Shown in pieces: positions 26,380 through 37,354 of a stretch of DNA of 64,000 bases. The translations under genes were made by a program, and so were the position numbers. How positions within the stretch are numbered: the first letter of the stretch is position 1; each line of letters begins with the position of its first letter. Location: contig NC_133942.1 of NCBI RefSeq assembly GCF_031877795.1, positions 4,154,001 to 4,218,000 on the forward strand, read 5' to 3'. Below the pieces are notes generated by a model, which did no database searches, had not been told where the DNA came from, and saw only the letters and a list, made by a program, of their open reading frames with translations. This stretch comes from Strix aluco (Eukaryota > Chordata > Aves > Strigiformes > Strigidae).

Positions 26380-28898
26380 CCGGTGCCTCCTGGGCCTTGC
26401 AGGAACCACCGCGCCTGCAGCTCCTGCCCTGTCTCACTGGAAGGGGCTTCTCTTTAGGGGGGAGGAGGAGGCATAGGAGGAAGAGAGAAAAAAAAAAAAA
26501 AAAAAGTGACATTTTAAACCAAAAAGAGAAGAAAACGTTCCAAAACAAACCACTCTGGGGTGGATCTGCTGAATGGTCTCCCTCGTTCACTCCAAGCCTG
26601 AAGCTCCTTTTGGGACCAGGACTGTGGCTGGCTCAGGTCTTGGTCGCCCTGGGAGGGGGGCTGGCTGGCTGACCCTCCTTCCCGTTGTTTACGGCGAAGG
26701 CATCGTTCACGCAAACCTGAGGACTGTGCTTAGTTCCTGCTCACTTTCCTCCCCTCGTCCCCTGCGCTCTCTGCTCCTCCATCCTCCTCCCTCCTTAATT
26801 AAGCGGAGAAATACCATAGGCTTGATTGGCTGTCGAGAGGGCAGGAGGATGCAGTGCAGGCAGGAGAGTTGTGTGGGAGAAGGGCCTGACTGCTGCAGCA
26901 GTGAGAGACAGGTTCCCTTTGCGGCTCCTTGGGAACAGTTACACTGTAATGTGCAAGCTGTGAGAAATTTGCAATCTACTGTTCCAGTTAGGTTTTTTTC
27001 CCGGCTCCCTTGACACACTTCCCTCCTCTGACGGTAACAGAGCAATGTGGATTGTTTTAAAGAAGCTGACGTCGTTGCACTTTTTATTATTTTTAGCATT
27101 TACAGATGCACATTGTATCTGTGGATCTCTGCGTGGCCGCGCGGTGCCAGCGCAGACAGACATTCAGCTGGGAAGATGGTGGGGTGCAAAGAATGCCCTC
27201 GAGTGGGGATGTCGATGACATCCGCACGACCCTCGTGCCAGTCTGGGGTTCCCGACACCCGCCTTGGGCCACATGCTGAGGAAAGCATACTTGAATTTTC
27301 AATCACCCTTTCTAGCTGCCGGTGAATGTCCCTACCATGGTTTCCTACACGGTGCCTGACCCAGCTGGCCAAGGAGACGCAAGGCTGTAGCCCGGCATTG
27401 GCGGGGAGAGCAGCATCAGCTTTGCTGAGCTGGAGGAGTTTGCGCTGGCTTAGGAGGTAGATCTGGATTCAGGTAACTGGGAGGCAGCTGTTTCCCAAAG
27501 CATTTCTCGCTGTGGGCAACCGGGCAGCCTTCTCGCATCCCTCCGGCAGGGTGGTTGTGAACACGTACCTTCTGCGAGAAAACGTTAGCAGGAGCAAAGC
27601 TTCCCCGGCGAGGGAGAGGATACTTCACTGCCTTAACACTGATTTCATCTCCAGATGGTCAGATAGGTTTGACTGGAATAGCCTTCACGTCCTCTCTGCG
27701 AGCGTGGGTCTGGGGCACGTGGGACGCCATCCCACCTCACAGGAGAAGCCACGGTTCTCGTGCACCGCTTTTGAGCCAAACCAATAGCGAGCAAAGGGCT
27801 TGGGGCACTTTGCACGTGTGTGAAAAAAAAATAATCTTGCAGCCTGCTGCAGCGTTTCCAAACTAGGAGAAGGCCTAGGCTGCCTGGAGGTTACCGTAGA
27901 TGTGGCAGGGCTGCGGGAGAACTCGAGCAGCTTTTGGGGAGGTTGTGAATAGGTTCCTTGTACTTTGGCTTTCCACGTGTGACACCTGACCAGGCTGGGA
28001 CTGTTCACTTGAGGGACTTCGGTTGTCATAAACTCGGGCCTGGCTCACCCCAAAAATCCCAGAGAGCACCAAGGGAAGAAAGGAAGAGACTAGATCTCAT
28101 TATCTTTTATTATTTTAATGATGATCTGCGTAGCTTGGAGTTTGTGGAGTGGCACTCCCGGGAGGTTTGATTCCCCTGGCTGGGCAGGAGCAGGTTAAAG
28201 GGCAGGAGATCATCCTGGGCAGGGAGCTTCTGGGCTTGCTCTCCGCGCATCCCTGCGGCAGGGTGGAAAAGCCTTGCTCCCTTGCCAGGATCCCCCTGGG
28301 CCATCTCTTCGCCATTCTCCGCTGCGCTCTCTCCATGCCTTACCCCGAGGAGCGCGGCTCAGAGGCTCAGAGCTCTCCGCTCACGCACCCACCAGGAGAT
28401 GCGTGCACCCCGCTTCTCGTTCCACAAAGCGCTTTCCTCGAGCCGTACCGTGGGCTGGGGCTTCGCCCGCTTGTCCCCTCCTGCCAGAGGGAGTACGGGG
28501 ACCGTGGCCACGTTCCACCCTTCTCTTTCCGAACTCCTCCGCTGCCAGTGGCTCCCAGAAGCCCGGTGTCTCTGGCGCAGGCGTACCCCTCTATGCTGTA
28601 GGAAACCATGGTTTGGCGTCTTGGGAGGGGGGGAAAGGGGCACAGGCGCTCCCCAGGGGCGGTCCTGCCCGCTGCAGATGGAACCGGGCCCTGAGATGCT
28701 TCTGTTGCTGCCCTCCCAAGCCCCACTAAGTGCCTGTCACCAGAACTTGATTCCTTCTGCATCTCCTGCCGTGTTTGGTCATTCCTCGCTGCCTCCGGTC
28801 AAGGAGCAGCTTGTAGTTGCAGCATATGTAAGTGTTTGCAGGGTGAGGGAGGGCGGGGGGGAAAAGGGGCCATCTCAACAGTTTTTTGTTCTTAAATG

Positions 28899-28921
28899 TT
28901 TTGTTTTGTTTTGTTTTGTTT
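28899..28921. repeat. (TTTTG)n microsatellite
   Basis: About five TTTTG units followed by a T run, within the CSNK1G1 3' UTR. Confidence 0.85.
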
Positions 28922-29209
28922 TTTTAAAGTGAATGTATTTGATTGTTTAGAAACTTTCCTGACCTTGTTTTTAAGTGGGTTGGTTTGAAAGCTGTTTCAC
29001 GGTGACCCACTACAGCTTCTCTCCGGAGATACGATGTTCTTTTAATCCTACGATGATGTGTTTGTAGGGGAGGACTGTCCCCCCACGGCATGCTGGTAAT
29101 GCTCACTTGTACCAAGCCCTCTTGCACTATAATCGTACGTTGGACTCTTCAAAAGGGCAAATATGTGGGGTGGCTTTTTTTTTTTAGAAAAAAAAAAAAA
29201 AAAAAGGAA

Positions 29210-29215
29210 AATAAA
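29210..29215 (+). terminator. CSNK1G1: Poly(A) signal, CSNK1G1 (proximal candidate)
   Basis: AATAAA just downstream of a long genomic A tract (29189-29205). The A tract means cDNAs ending here could be internal-priming products. Confidence 0.5.
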
Positions 29216-29538
29216 ACAGGTTAACAGCAAGTCCTGTGCTTGAGGAAACCGCTGTCCCCAGGGAGCTCGGAGGTGACTAGGAGACACAAGCCAGACTGAG
29301 CCAGCCATGCTGTGGTAGGAAGCAGGGCATTAAGCCTACCTGGGCCAACTCTCCTCTCCTCGATGGAGGCCGTTAGCAGCTGGGAGACCCCAGGGGCGCG
29401 AGGGGAGGGCACTCGGGCCCGCGGCGGGGGCACCAGCGCCGCGCTGGCCTCCCCGATGTAGCTCTCCCACGGTGTGGCCCACCAGCGTTGCGATGCAGTC
29501 TTCTGAGGTATCAAGTGAGATGATTTTTTTTTTTTTTC

Positions 29539-29544
29539 AATAAA
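29539..29544 (+). terminator. CSNK1G1: Poly(A) signal, CSNK1G1 (distal candidate)
   Basis: AATAAA preceded by a T-rich stretch and followed by TG/TTG-containing sequence. It is the last clear plus-strand signal before the PPIB promoter island, so a likely gene end. Confidence 0.55.
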
Positions 29545-29560
29545 ACATTGCACTGCTGCA

Positions 29561-30740
29561 TTGTTCTCCATGAATAGATGTATTTATTACCTCTCCCTGA
29601 CCACATCGTTTGTATTTTTCTTTCCTTTGCTTCTGTTGGGCACTCCTGGTAGCCCTCCTCTCCTGGAGAAGCTCAGAGCCCTCCTTTGAGGGGACAGTGC
29701 ACAGTGTGGCGTCTTACAAGACCTTCTCAACACTTTGTGCTCCACAGCCATGGATGGTTCAGCCCCACAGAGCTTGGCCAAGGCATTATGACACCAATTT
29801 CTCTTCTCCCTGTGGCTGTATGTTCCCGCTTCAAGCCTGGGAAGCAGAATGGCTAAACCGTTGATTACTTGGGCCATAAAGCAGTGAACCACCCCAAGAC
29901 GTGCTGTCATGTCTCTGGAATAGCACCTACAGCTGGTGCTGTGGGCGTCAAGCGTCCCTTCCCCAAGTGGAAGGGCACTGTGTACGCCCATCTGCTGGCC
30001 GAGGGCCTTGGGCTCCAGCCGAAGTCACCACCAGCCCAATCCCTCGGCACACGCTGTGCTGGCAGCTGTGCCTGCGGGGGAAAGGTGACAATGACACAGG
30101 CCCAACTCTTGCTGCCTCGAGTGCCACCTTCCTCTGCACCTGTCCACTTGCCAGGATCTTGCGTAGAAAGGAGAAGCGCTGTGCCGCTCCCGTGGAGTCG
30201 ACCACCAGGATTGGGGTGTTTCCCAGCATACAAATAGCTGCTGCTGATTTCTTCTCAGTACAGAGAAAAACGTTAAGGAGGTGGCACCTATTTGCCAAAC
30301 GTGGCATCTTCCAGAAGCAGCTTTCACTGCATCTAGACAGGGAGAGGACCTGCAGCGTGACTCCCGCCCTTAGAAACTGCTTCACGCTGTCTGTTGGCAC
30401 GTTTTTCCTCATTTCCCAGCCTTTAACTTAGTATTTTTAGCATGAACTTTCATTTCCCCTACCTAAAAATTACTCTTGGGACAGCTGTGCTCTGAGAAGG
30501 AGGATAAACCTCAAGCTTTCTTTCCCTGGCCCTTGGAAACACGCATCCCCCCCAGGCTCTTCCTTTAGAGGTCTGTATGCTGGGCGATTAACGCTGACCA
30601 ACATCGATTTGTGTAGCCGTTAAAAAAAATCATAATTCCCCCCTGTGCACCCAACTGCAGGATTTCTGAGGGGCCGTGCTGAGCTAGACATCAGCGACGC
30701 TGCAAACGCTTCCGGGTGCTTCCAGGCCGGCCACAGCGGG
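29561..30740. other. Intergenic CSNK1G1-PPIB, no recognisable gene
   Basis: About 1.2 kb with moderately high GC. Overlapping open frames occur on both strands, for example 29901-30431 (+, 176 codons) and 29948-30412 (-, 154 codons). None has a recognisable domain and they oppose each other, so I do not call a gene. I see no transposon signature. Confidence 0.5.
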
Positions 30741-31299
30741 GACTGAAGGGAACTTGCGGCCTCTCTCCTCACAGCCGTTCTCAAGGGCTCCATCCCCGCC
30801 GCGGGGCCCGCTCCGAGGCCCGGTCAGCGGCAGGGCCGCCATAGGCCGCGTCCCGCCGGTCGCTGTGTCGCCGCCCCACCCCGCGCCCCCTCAGCGCCCC
30901 CTCAGCGCCCCGAGCAGCTGTGCCCGCCCCCCGCGGGCCGCCGGCCGCGCCCATTGGCCAGCGCGATCCAGGAGGCCCCGCCCGTCTTCCGCGGCGGCCA
31001 ATCAGAAGCGCGCATCCGCGCTCCTGATTGGCCGCGCCGCTGCTGCCGAGCTAGGGGCAACGTGGCAGCCGCCCGGCGGTTCGCGCCGGCACCGCCCCCG
31101 CTCGGCCGGAAGGTGCCTCCTCCCCCCCCCCACCCCCCCCCTTCTCCGCCGCCGTTGGTCGCGCCCGGGCGGCCTGAGCGGGCGGGCGGGGAGCGCGGCG
31201 CGGCGCGTACCACTACGCGGGGCGGCGGGGGGGCGCGGCGGGCGGAGCCGGATGCAGGCGGCGCGGAGGGCGCTGTGGCCGGGCTGCGAGCGGCGCAGG
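30740..31299 (+). promoter_or_regulatory. PPIB: PPIB CpG-island promoter with three CCAAT boxes
   Basis: Very GC- and CpG-rich sequence directly upstream of the PPIB start. CCAAT motifs lie at 30953-30957 (reverse), 30998-31002 (forward) and 31027-31031 (reverse), with GC boxes near 30976 and 31092. No TATA box is evident. PPIB is known to respond to ER stress. I checked the three CCAAT boxes for a canonical ERSE (CCAAT-N9-CCACG) and did not find one. An ACGTG core lies near 31058. Confidence 0.75.
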
Positions 31300-33155
<1,856 letters not shown>

Positions 33156-33411
33156 CCCACCCTCCCGGCCCCGCCACACGGCGCGGGGCCCTGCGCTCCG
33201 CGAGGGACCCGACCACAAGGGCTGTGACCCCGGGGCTGCCCTGCTCCCCCTCCGTGTGCTTCCCCGTCGTCCCGGGGCGGGTGAGCAGCAGCAGAGCCGC
33301 CGTGCCCCACAGCCTGGCCCCCCCCTTCGCCCGGCCGCCTCCCGGCCGGCCAGCAGGCACGACAGGGCACTGGCTCCTCTGCCCATCACTTTTGTAAGAA
33401 GCACATGCACC

Positions 33412-33417
33412 AATAAA
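33412..33417 (+). terminator. PPIB: Poly(A) signal, PPIB
   Basis: AATAAA 257 bp after the PPIB stop, followed by a GTGTTTTTT-type downstream element. The 3' UTR is therefore about 280 nt. Confidence 0.9.
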
Positions 33418-33627
33418 TGTGACCAATGTGTTTTTTAAAAGAGTTGCCTCTCTCCTGCCCTCAGAGGGGTGCAGATGACTTAGTGTCCCTCAGCCGGGTG
33501 CATCCCTCAACCCTTCAACTTCCTTCCTTCACCTTTCATCAAGCCCAGCGCGGCGCCGCGGTTGGGCCTGGATTTGCTTTGCAGAATGACGGAGCTCAGT
33601 GATCCTTTGCCAATCCAGCCCAAGTGA

Positions 33628-33633
33628 TTTATT
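33628..33633 (-). terminator. SNX22: Poly(A) signal, SNX22
   Basis: TTTATT on the plus strand, AATAAA for SNX22, 266 bp after its stop. It lies only about 200 bp from the PPIB signal on the opposite strand. Confidence 0.85.
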
Positions 33634-33898
33634 GCACTGAAGCCCAGATGCTGAGGGGTTTCCAAGCACAGCTGAGGGTCCAAAGGCTCCTGCCGCAGCC
33701 CTGAAGCATGAGGGCAGAAGGCAGAGCTCCTGCTCTCCCAACAAAGGCACTTTGGATGCTGATGGGGGAGCAGCGCTGGCTGGGGGAGCAGCTGTGGCTC
33801 CCACTGTACCCCTTGGCTTCTCCCACCCACTTTTCCTGCCCCATCCCAGTGGGGAAGAGTTATTTTTACCGCCGGGATCCTTTCCGCTGCCCGGCCGC

Positions 33899-36276
33899 TC
33901 ACCACTGTGGCCCTGGGTGCTGGGTGGGTGCACAGGAGTCCGTCAGGCCGGGGGCTTGGGGCGCTGCCTGGCTGGGGGTGCAGCTTGGGATGTAGAGGCC
34001 CTGCAGCACCCCGCTGAGGACGGTGTTGGGGAGCAGGTCTGTGAGGAAAGGCGGGAGCTGGAGCAGCTTTGTTTCCCTCCCAGGCCCCATTAAAGGAAAA
34101 ACACGTTTTGGGGGCCCAAAAGAGCCTCTTCCCAGGGAGGCTTTGGGACCCGTGGTCCCGCTCCTTACCCGTGCCCGGTGGCCGCACGTACGGGTCCCTG
34201 CAGAAGCCGATGACAGGGCGCTGGGAGGGCAGGCGGCTGGTGCTGCCACGGCAGAGGGGACCTCAGTGCCCACCGAAGCCTCCCCCTTTCACCACGCGTG
34301 ACCCGGCCACATACCAGCCCCCTGCCCGTCCCCATCATCCCCAACCCCTTGTCTTGGGGTGCTTAACACGGGTGAGGGGGACCATCCCAGCAGCGCTGTC
34401 TGCTGCTCATCTACTCACGGGGGGCTGCTGGCCTTGGGGTCCTGCTGGCAACACCGCACCTTCAGGAAGTCCAGCACGTCCTGGGGCAGCTCCTTGTTGT
34501 GGTACAAGACACCCTGCCACGCACTCGGGGGGGTTAGCACACCCCCCCCCCCCCAAAAAAAAAACCAACAACAAACCAAACCCCCCAAAGCCACCGGTGG
34601 GCAGCATCTTACCCGGATGTAAAGCTCCAGGCCCTGCCGGCGCTGCTCCAGCACTTTGGGCATCCAGTTGGGGACACGGCGCGGGGGAAAGTTGGGGACC
34701 TTGCAGGTCTTCTTGATCTAAGGTAGAGCATGGGGGGACGTCGTGTCAGGATGGACCAGGGAGGATGAGGCTGGTCGTCCCGGCTCCGGGGAGCTGGTGT
34801 CCCCTTCCCCGTGTCCCCCCGTGGTGCTGGGGCTCTCACCCGCTTATGCAGCGCCTGGAACTCGCTGTAGCGCTTCGCCACCGTGTGCCGCCGGCCATTG
34901 CACAGCACCTCCACCCGGAACACCTGTGCTGGGATCAGCCTCATCAGCCTCCAACTCACACACCCCCCCCCCCTACACTCCCGCAGCCTGGGGAGGGCAC
35001 GTGGGGTCCTCCACCCCCACCCCATCATCCAGGAAAGGCAGAGACCCCCAACCTCTAGGGTAGACAGAGACACCCCCTACCCACCCAACCCCCTGGGGCT
35101 GGTGGCACCGTGGGGAACAGGCAGGACCCCAGGAGCAGATGGGACACACAAACCCCCCCCCACCTGCCCCAGAGCAGAAGCAAGCAGGTACCTCCAATCC
35201 CCAGCCGGGGCCTCTGGGGCAATCGGGGGACCTTCAACCCCCTGGGGAGGGCAGGGACACTGGGGAGGGGCACATGGGGACCTCCAGCCTCTGGGGCAGG
35301 GGGAGGCAACCCACCCTTTCCCAAGGCAGGTGAGGACCTCCTGGGGACAGTAATGGACCACCACCACCCCCACACACACCATCAGCCCCCAGAGTGGGAC
35401 AGGGACGTCCACCCCCCCCGGGGCAGGCAGGGGACCACCCCCCCCACACCCCCACCCCTTCCCCCTGGGGCAGAGGGAACCCTCAGACCAGGGATACACC
35501 ACCCCATCCCCCTAAACCCCCATTTTTCAGGGGCAGTGAGGGTCGCCAGCCAGGGACATGCCCTGCTTTCAATGGCAGAGGGTCCCCCTAAGGCAAGTGG
35601 GACACCCTGGGGATGACAAAGATCCCCAACACCCTGGGGACAGAGGAGACCCCCCCATCCTCCCGGGCCGCCTCTCAAGGACAGAGGGTGTCCCTGGCAC
35701 CCCAGGGCAAGCAGAGAACCTCCACCCCCTGGGGCAGGTGAGGACCAGAGGGGACCCCCCCAGGGTAGAGGAACCCCTCCACTTTCAAGGGCAGAGGGTG
35801 CCCCTGGCAGGGACCCTCCCAGGGCCAGAGACCTCCAGCCCCTGGGGCATGTGGGGTCCCCGGGGACACTTGGGGACCTCCAATCCCCGGGGCAGATGGA
35901 GACATACGCCCCTCGCGGGCAGACGGGACCCCTGGGAGCAGACTGGGACAGAGGGGGGCAGGCAGAGCCCCCCAACCCGTGGGGCAGGTGGAGGCACCCC
36001 CCCGAGCAGGCAGAGACCCCCGGGGACAGGCAGGGACCCCCCCTCCAACCCCTCAGGGAGAGTGGGAGCACCCCCACCCCCTCCCCCGGGCAGGCAGGGC
36101 GCCTTGGGGACAGCCAGGGACCTTCACCCCCTGCAGCAAAGGGGATCTCCCCCCCCCCCGCCCCGCTCCAGAGACACCCCCCCCCCAGCCCCGGGGGCGC
36201 CCCTCACCGTGTGAGCCTTGTCGGGGCTGCGCGCCGCCGCCTGGGGCTCCGCCGCGGGGATGGAGACGGCGATCAT
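33899..36276 (-). CDS. SNX22: Sorting nexin 22
   Basis: A small PX-domain protein of the sorting nexin family, expected to bind phosphatidylinositol 3-phosphate on endosomes. Exons in transcript order are 36276-36208, 34923-34840, 34717-34613, 34513-34419, 34242-34169 and 34038-33899. They join in phase to 188 residues, close to the 193 of human SNX22. The start [11 protein letters not shown] aligns with human MLEVHIPSVGP. The PX core shows [15 protein letters not shown], the lipid-contacting RYSEF (residues 41-45), the [13 protein letters not shown] loop and the [12 protein letters not shown] helix. Downstream, [16 protein letters not shown] and SGVLQGLY segments match the SNX22-specific tail. 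The final 20-25 residues diverge from the mammalian end. The intron between exons 3 and 4 is only 99 bp, and intron 1 is a 1.28-kb minisatellite-rich stretch. Tail to tail with PPIB, and downstream of SNX1 on the same strand. Confidence 0.94.
34535..34570. repeat. Poly(C)/poly(A) run in SNX22 mini-intron 3
   Basis: A C run followed by an A run on the plus strand. In the transcript this is T-rich then G-rich sequence, and it makes up about a third of the 99-bp intron between SNX22 exons 3 and 4. Confidence 0.9.
35230..36130. repeat. Diverged minisatellite, GGGGCAGG core, in SNX22 intron 1
   Basis: Many imperfect head-to-tail units of roughly 20-45 bp built on CCCCTGGGGCAGGnnGnGGACC. Examples start near 35290, 35417, 35461, 35698, 35724, 35885 and 35980. 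Related but weaker copies extend towards 34960. The units have no stops in several frames, so long artificial open frames run through the array on both strands. Units such as GTGGGGCAGGTGGAGG resemble the classical hypervariable minisatellite core GGGCAGGAnG. Confidence 0.85.
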
Positions 36277-36520
36277 CGCCCGGGGCCGCCGCCGCCGCCG
36301 CCCGGGGCCGCCGGGGGGAGCGGGGGCGGCCGCGGGGCTTTGCGCTCCCGCAGCCTCCGGGGAAGGGCTCCGGCACCGGGGGCAGCCCCGCTCCGGGCCA
36401 CCCGCCGCCCCTCGGCACCCAGCGGGTGACACGGGGGACCCCAAAGCCAGGCTGAGAGCGCCCCGAAGAAGGGTCCTGCAGCCCCCAGGGCCAAACGCCG
36501 CAACGGCTGGAGGCGGGGGA
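36180..36520 (-). promoter_or_regulatory. SNX22: SNX22 CpG-rich promoter / first-exon region
   Basis: CpG-dense sequence around the SNX22 start codon (36276), including repeated CCGCCG upstream. No TATA or clear CCAAT box was seen. The transcription start is not determinable by eye. Confidence 0.55.
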
Positions 36521-36990
36521 AGGGGGTTGGAGCCTGGAGGTACCGCAGGGACCAGGTTCTACAGGGACAAGGGGAAAGGAAAGTGGGAAGTCAGCACAAG
36601 CTGCCTTTTCCTTTTTTGCAGGCAGAAGGGGTATCGGTTTTGATGAAATCCCGAGCGGGGGCCCTGGGGGGGTGGGGGGTTGAAGGAGCAAGAACTGCCC
36701 CTTGGCCACGGGGGGAAAGGAGCATTACAGCCCCCAGAGGCTCCACGCTGGCTTCTTGGGGGCCAGGTCCCCCCACGAACCCACGCAGAGGGGCCACTAC
36801 CCTTGAGCCACTGAGCTCAGATCCTAAAAACAGCCAAAGCTTAATCAAGAGCCCGGACAGGTGGCTGGGGCCGTGCCCAAGGTCACCCCCGTCCCGTCAC
36901 AACAACGCAGGAGGCTCCACCGCCTCCGCCAGACCCTGCAGCCGTTACCCCTCCCCGCCCCGGCCCACGAACAGACACAGGCTGTTTGCC
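36521..36990. other. Spacer between SNX22 promoter and SNX1 3' end
   Basis: About 470 bp separate the SNX22 island from the SNX1 poly(A) signal. I see no gene, RNA or repeat with a clear signature. Confidence 0.5.
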
Positions 36991-37001
36991 CTGATAGAAG
37001 T

Positions 37002-37007
37002 TTTATT
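37002..37007 (-). terminator. SNX1: Poly(A) signal, SNX1
   Basis: TTTATT on the plus strand, AATAAA in SNX1, about 350 nt after the stop codon. The intervening 3' UTR contains a long T run in the transcript (plus-strand A run near 37297-37319). Confidence 0.85.
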
Positions 37008-37354
37008 ACAGAATTTTAATGGCACTGCAGGAGTAAGATAGTGATTAGAGCCCTAAAACCCAGCCTGAAAAATATACATTTTACATATATTGTTAACCCC
37101 CTGCTGCAGGTCTGGTCTCGAAGCAGGAAACTAGTTTCTCTTCAGTAAGAAAATATATGTTGCTAAATGAAAAATATACAGTTAGAAGAGTTACTGGCTT
37201 GCAAGCTGCTCGTCTGGGGGTTAAACCTCTACCAGCTCCAGAGTGTTTAACTAGGGTTTGTTCACGTGTAAAAGAGGAAGAGGTATAGTGTATATAAAAA
37301 AAAAAAAAAAAAAAAAAAAGGCAAACTTCAGGTACACTCGTTTGCTCAGTCCGA

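Larger units (their letters stand above)
26380..29560 (+). other. CSNK1G1: CSNK1G1 3' UTR (probable extent)
   Basis: Non-coding sequence after the TGA at 26377-26379. It contains A-rich tracts near 26487-26505 and 29189-29205, a (TTTTG)n run near 28899-28921, and AATAAA signals at 29210-29215 and 29539-29544. GC-rich blocks around 28.2-28.7 kb give long open frames on both strands that overlap one another, and I regard them as non-coding. The end is inferred from the second poly(A) signal. I see no other gene here. Confidence 0.6.

Noticed and set aside
30953-31031. ER-stress element (ERSE) at the PPIB CCAAT boxes
   Set aside because: The sequence 9 bases from each CCAAT was read and does not match CCACG.
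30754-31299. Open frame running 182 codons upstream in frame with PPIB
   Set aside because: It is a CpG-island effect: Arg/Pro/Ala/Gly-rich, no similarity, and it contains the CCAAT-box promoter.
29561-31299. A microRNA hairpin like human miR-422a, which lies near PPIB
   Set aside because: No matching mature sequence was seen, and that microRNA is, as I recall, primate-restricted.
35382-36429. Long frames on both strands (up to 231 codons) over SNX22 intron 1
   Set aside because: Products of the minisatellite, whose units lack stops. The frames are repetitive, opposed to each other and bounded by real SNX22 splice sites.
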